Below, one piece after another: positions 4,873-6,902 of a stretch of DNA of 6,902 bases. The first letter of the stretch is position 1; each line of letters begins with the position of its first letter. Source of the stretch: Candidatus Aenigmatarchaeum sp. (GTDB taxonomy: Archaea > Nanobdellota > Nanobdellia > Pacearchaeales > GW2011-AR1). Both the position numbers and the translations under genes were made by a program. A model generated the notes under the pieces. The model made no database searches. It had not been told where the DNA came from and was given only the letters and a program-made list of their open reading frames with translations. The DNA is taken from assembly GCA_020724205.1 (NCBI GenBank), contig DYHK01000032.1:1-6902 (forward strand), given 5' to 3'.

Positions 4873-6105
4873 TTATCCTCTCCGACCTAATTGCCTCTTC
4901 CTATGACGATCAACAGACCTATGTTTTCCAGGCCTATAACCTCTATTATTAAAACTTCTAGGTCTTCTGCTATCCATAAATATTCTTACAAACTTAAAAT
5001 CAGGAAGTTTCATAGATTGTATTTCCAAACGCTCATCTGCATATATTCTCTGAAAATTTTCATAATCCATTTTAGAAACTAGACTTATAGCAACTCCTTC
5101 TTTACCTGCACGTGCAGTTCTTCCTATTCTATGAATATACTCTGAGGGAGTTGGTGGCAAGTCATAGTTATATATATGTGAAACATTCTTTATATCTAAA
5201 CCACGAGCAGCAACATCTGTACAAACTAAGATACAAACATGACTCGAATGGAACTTTTCCATTATTCTATTTCTCTTATTCTGATCAACTCCTCCATGAA
5301 TCGCCATAACATCAAACCCATGCTTATCTAAATTATTAGCTAAAAAATCTGTATTGTGTCTTGTATTTGAGAAAACCATTACTAATCCTCCCTTCTCTTG
5401 TTCAAGTAAGTGAACAAGGAGAGAAAATTTCTGGTTTTGAGGAACATCATAAAAATACTGCTTTAGTTTAGAAGCCTCAACATAACTCTCAACACTTACC
5501 TCTTTAGGATCATTCATATACCTATCAGCTAAGTGTCTTATAGTTGATGATAATGTTGCAGAAAATAAGAGTGTCTGACGTTTAACAGGACATATAGAAA
5601 TAATCTTAGTAATATCTTTTATAAATCCCATATCAAACATCTTATCTGCCTCATCCAAGACTAAAAATTTAAGTTTCGATAAATCAAGAGTTCTCTGAGA
5701 TAAGTGGTCTAAAATTCTTCCAGGAGTACCAACAACAATCTCTACCTTCTTAAGTGCTCTTTCCTGTTCACCATAAGAAACTCCCCCATATACTTCTTTA
5801 ACTCCTAGTGGAGTATGTATTGCAAATTGTCTTAAAGAACTTCCAACCTGCTCAGCCAGCTCTCTTGTTGGCGTTAGTATCAAAGCCTGAACACCCTCTC
5901 CAGGCTTAACATTATCAATTATCCCTGCTCCAAAAGCAAGAGTCTTTCCAGATCCAGTAGCAGACTTAGCAATTACATCCTTTCCAGAAAGTACCAAAGG
6001 TATGGTTTTCTCCTGAATCTCTGTTGGTTCACTAATACCATGCTCTTCAATAGCCTTCAGCAATTCTGCACTCAGGCCTAATTTTTTAAATCCTGTCTCT
6101 GACAT
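4873..6105 (-). CDS. DEAD-box ATP-dependent RNA helicase
   Basis: All core motifs of the family are present in this 410-residue protein: the Q motif with F6 and Q31, ATGSGKT (49-55, ATP binding), PTRELA (79-84), GG (107-108), TPGR (127-130), DEAD (151-154), SAT (182-184), VFSNT (244-248), CTDVAARGLD (295-304) and HRIGRTARAG (325-334). It should use ATP to separate short RNA duplexes in the cytoplasm, in roles such as ribosome assembly, mRNA decay or growth in the cold. After the core at about 375, the tail is basic and rich in Arg and Gly (RRPRSF, RGYRPGKHR, ending LGRRG), a common RNA-binding extension. The ATG at 6105 is supported by a TATA box 28 nt upstream and by its position before the Q motif. 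No T-tract terminator is evident after its stop. It is transcribed alone. Confidence 0.95.
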   Translation of the reverse strand: MSETGFKKLGLSAELLKAIEEHGISEPTEIQEKTIPLVLSGKDVIAKSATGSGKTLAFGAGIIDNVKPGEGVQALILTPTRELAEQVGSSLRQFAIHTPLGVKEVYGGVSYGEQERALKKVEIVVGTPGRILDHLSQRTLDLSKLKFLVLDEADKMFDMGFIKDITKIISICPVKRQTLLFSATLSSTIRHLADRYMNDPKEVSVESYVEASKLKQYFYDVPQNQKFSLLVHLLEQEKGGLVMVFSNTRHNTDFLANNLDKHGFDVMAIHGGVDQNKRNRIMEKFHSSHVCILVCTDVAARGLDIKNVSHIYNYDLPPTPSEYIHRIGRTARAGKEGVAISLVSKMDYENFQRIYADERLEIQSMKLPDFKFVRIFMDSRRPRSFNNRGYRPGKHRSVDRHRKRQLGRRG

Positions 6106-6125
6106 AAATTTCCTAGAACTCCGTG

Positions 6126-6133
6126 TTATATAA
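6126..6133 (-). promoter_or_regulatory. TATA box of the DEAD-box helicase gene
   Basis: On the minus strand TTATATAA begins at 6133, exactly 28 nt before the A of the ATG at 6105. The AAAA tract just upstream could serve as a BRE. A leaderless message is predicted. Confidence 0.65.
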
Positions 6134-6155
6134 TTTTATAATTTACTTAATTTTT

Positions 6156-6204
6156 ATATCGCGTATTTTATATTTTATATTATAAGCGATATTAGAATAT
6201 CGCT
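6156..6204. promoter_or_regulatory. Candidate operator: perfect dyad plus a third half-site
   Basis: AGCGATATT (6185-6193) and AATATCGCT (6196-6204) form a perfect 9-bp inverted repeat separated by two bases. A third ATATCGC lies at 6156-6162, 41 bp from the matching copy at 6197-6203. CGC is rare in this AT-rich spacer, so three copies are unlikely to be chance. The group lies upstream of the helicase TATA box (about 20 to 70 bp), a position suited to an activator or repressor. As RNA, the dyad could also form a hairpin behind the 6266-6673 gene, but no T-run follows on that strand. Confidence 0.5.
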
Positions 6205-6265
6205 GAACTTCATTCCTGTATTTGTTACTAAATATTAACCAAACCATCCTTTTTAAAGCTAATCT

Positions 6266-6673
6266 TTAATAAATCAAGGTTGGAGGAATAAAGATTAAAG
6301 GATCATTTTTACCATTATCTTCTTCCATATTTTTTTCTAAACTTATTTGAGAACGAATAATTTGTGTTGCATAATCTTTCATCTCAGGACTCATTGAAGG
6401 AATATGCTTTCCCTCTATACCATAAAATCCTTGTTTCTCAGCTTCCTCATACATATCTGGAGCAACAAAATAAGTTAATCTAGGATTTAAAGAAAAAATA
6501 ACATCTGCATCTCCGTCTTTATCAATATGATCTATATAAATTCCTCGTAATGTAGTAGTATAATTATTAATTCTAGGTTCTCCTCTAAGGAGATTATTTC
6601 CTAATAATGCTGCAATTGTTATCGATACTCCTGCTCCAATAAAGAGTAAGTTATGTTTAATTCTTTCATTCAT
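6266..6673 (-). CDS. Hypothetical membrane-anchored protein, 135 aa
   Basis: Family not recognised. The N-terminus (MNERIKHN) is positively charged and is followed by one hydrophobic segment at about 9-25, an uncleaved signal anchor by appearance, so the rest of the protein is probably outside the cell membrane. The outer part contains IDHIDKDGDADVIF (47-60), whose D-x-D-x-D pattern at 51-57 resembles calcium-binding loops of FG-GAP or dockerin type repeats; only one copy is present. The C-terminal half is mixed charged sequence ending in a Pro-containing hydrophobic strand (PLIFIPPTLIY). The ATG at 6673 is chosen because a TTAAATC box begins 29 nt upstream. It follows the 6711-6902 gene on the same strand after 37 bp and could be co-transcribed with it. 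Its function cannot be told from the sequence. Confidence 0.72.
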   Translation of the reverse strand: MNERIKHNLLFIGAGVSITIAALLGNNLLRGEPRINNYTTTLRGIYIDHIDKDGDADVIFSLNPRLTYFVAPDMYEEAEKQGFYGIEGKHIPSMSPEMKDYATQIIRSQISLEKNMEEDNGKNDPLIFIPPTLIY

Positions 6674-6694
6674 GATAAAAAAATCATCCTAATT

Positions 6695-6702
6695 AGATTT
6701 AA
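6695..6702 (-). promoter_or_regulatory. TATA-like box before the 6266-6673 gene
   Basis: On the minus strand TTAAATCT begins at 6702, 29 nt before the A of the ATG at 6673, one base off the 28-nt distance seen elsewhere. It overlaps a five-T run (6705-6701) directly after the upstream stop, which may also end the preceding transcript. A seven-T run lies at 6683-6677. Confidence 0.4.
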
Positions 6703-6710
6703 AAATATTT

Positions 6711-6902
6711 CTACACCTTCTTCTTTTTCAAAATACATACCTTACACGGTTTATACTTTCTAGAAGTAAAGAAGCTAACACTATTATTGTGAACCTTATA
6801 CTTATTTTTTATAGACTTAGAAAGCCTGCAGGTCTTAGCATGATATACTTTAGTTAGTGAAGAGCCAACATAATCATACTTAGGAATATTAAGCTTCTTT
6901 TT
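6711..6902 (-). CDS. C-terminal end of a protein with an Ada-like Cys/His metal-binding motif (partial)
   Basis: The minus-strand frame is open from the window edge (6902) to a TAG at 6713-6711 and gives 63 residues without a start, so the gene begins outside the window. Its pattern is YVGSS, then VYHAKTC, a spacer of 27 residues, then KYKPCKVC, with putative metal ligands H21, C25, C53 and C56 of the fragment. This matches the small zinc-binding module resembling the Ada metal-binding domain, found at the C-termini of some secreted nucleases and competence-type metallo-beta-lactamase proteins. The end is very basic (LKKKKV). The module is seen; the identity of the missing main domain is unknown. 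The 6266-6673 membrane-anchored protein follows on the same strand. Confidence 0.7.
   Translation of the reverse strand, partial: KKKLNIPKYDYVGSSLTKVYHAKTCRLSKSIKNKYKVHNNSVSFFTSRKYKPCKVCILKKKKV

Noticed and set aside
4891..5309. Plus-strand ORFs of 63 and 65 codons within the helicase region
   Set aside because: They are antisense to the strongly conserved DEAD-box helicase, show no domain pattern, and have no promoter at the local spacing.
6185..6204. Dyad as an intrinsic terminator of the 6266-6673 gene
   Set aside because: It lies more than 60 bp after the stop and is not followed by a T-run on the minus strand; the third half-site fits an operator better.

Overview
The window looks like a piece of an AT-rich archaeal chromosome. 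The archaeal signs are: the C-terminal part of an archaeal-type Lhr helicase, a TrmB-family regulator, an SbcD/Mre11-related phosphoesterase of the archaeal type (GDLHLG, GD-x-KH, GNHE, HGD and GHLHP motifs), a small HTH_45/SSO10a-like winged-helix protein, and TATA-box promoters at a fixed short distance from start codons. Small genes, tight packing and low GC would suit a DPANN lineage (Woesearchaeota/Pacearchaeota type), but no marker here settles the phylum. There are no rRNA or tRNA genes, CRISPR arrays, transposases or integrases. No gene-free stretch exceeds about 190 bp.

Layout: (1) 1-1068 (+), 3' part of lhr. (2) 1070-1961 (-), a two-gene operon of unrecognised proteins, converging on lhr with one base between the stops. 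(3) 2055-2804 (+), a TrmB-like regulator transcribed divergently from that operon, with 93 bp and a possible operator between them. (4) 2835-3581 (+), the phosphoesterase. (5) 3752-4682 (+), a predicted seven-helix membrane protein overlapping a winged-helix regulator by 20 bp, bracketed by related intergenic repeat blocks. (6) 4873-6105 (-), a DEAD-box RNA helicase with a basic RG-rich tail; upstream is a perfect dyad plus a third copy of its half-site. (7) 6266-6673 (-), a small membrane-anchored protein of unknown function. (8) 6711-6902 (-), the C-terminal end of a protein with an Ada-like Cys/His metal-binding motif.

Three points stand out. First, five genes have a TT-rich TATA-like box whose first T is exactly 28 nt from the A of the chosen ATG (a sixth is at 29), which implies largely leaderless transcription and fixes two uncertain start codons. 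Second, the membrane protein/winged-helix pair has a repeat block directly upstream of its promoter and a rearranged copy downstream, suggesting a self-regulated sensor/regulator unit. Third, lhr and the phosphoesterase, whose families are genetically linked in bacterial DNA-repair clusters, lie close together here but are separated by an unknown operon and a TrmB gene.
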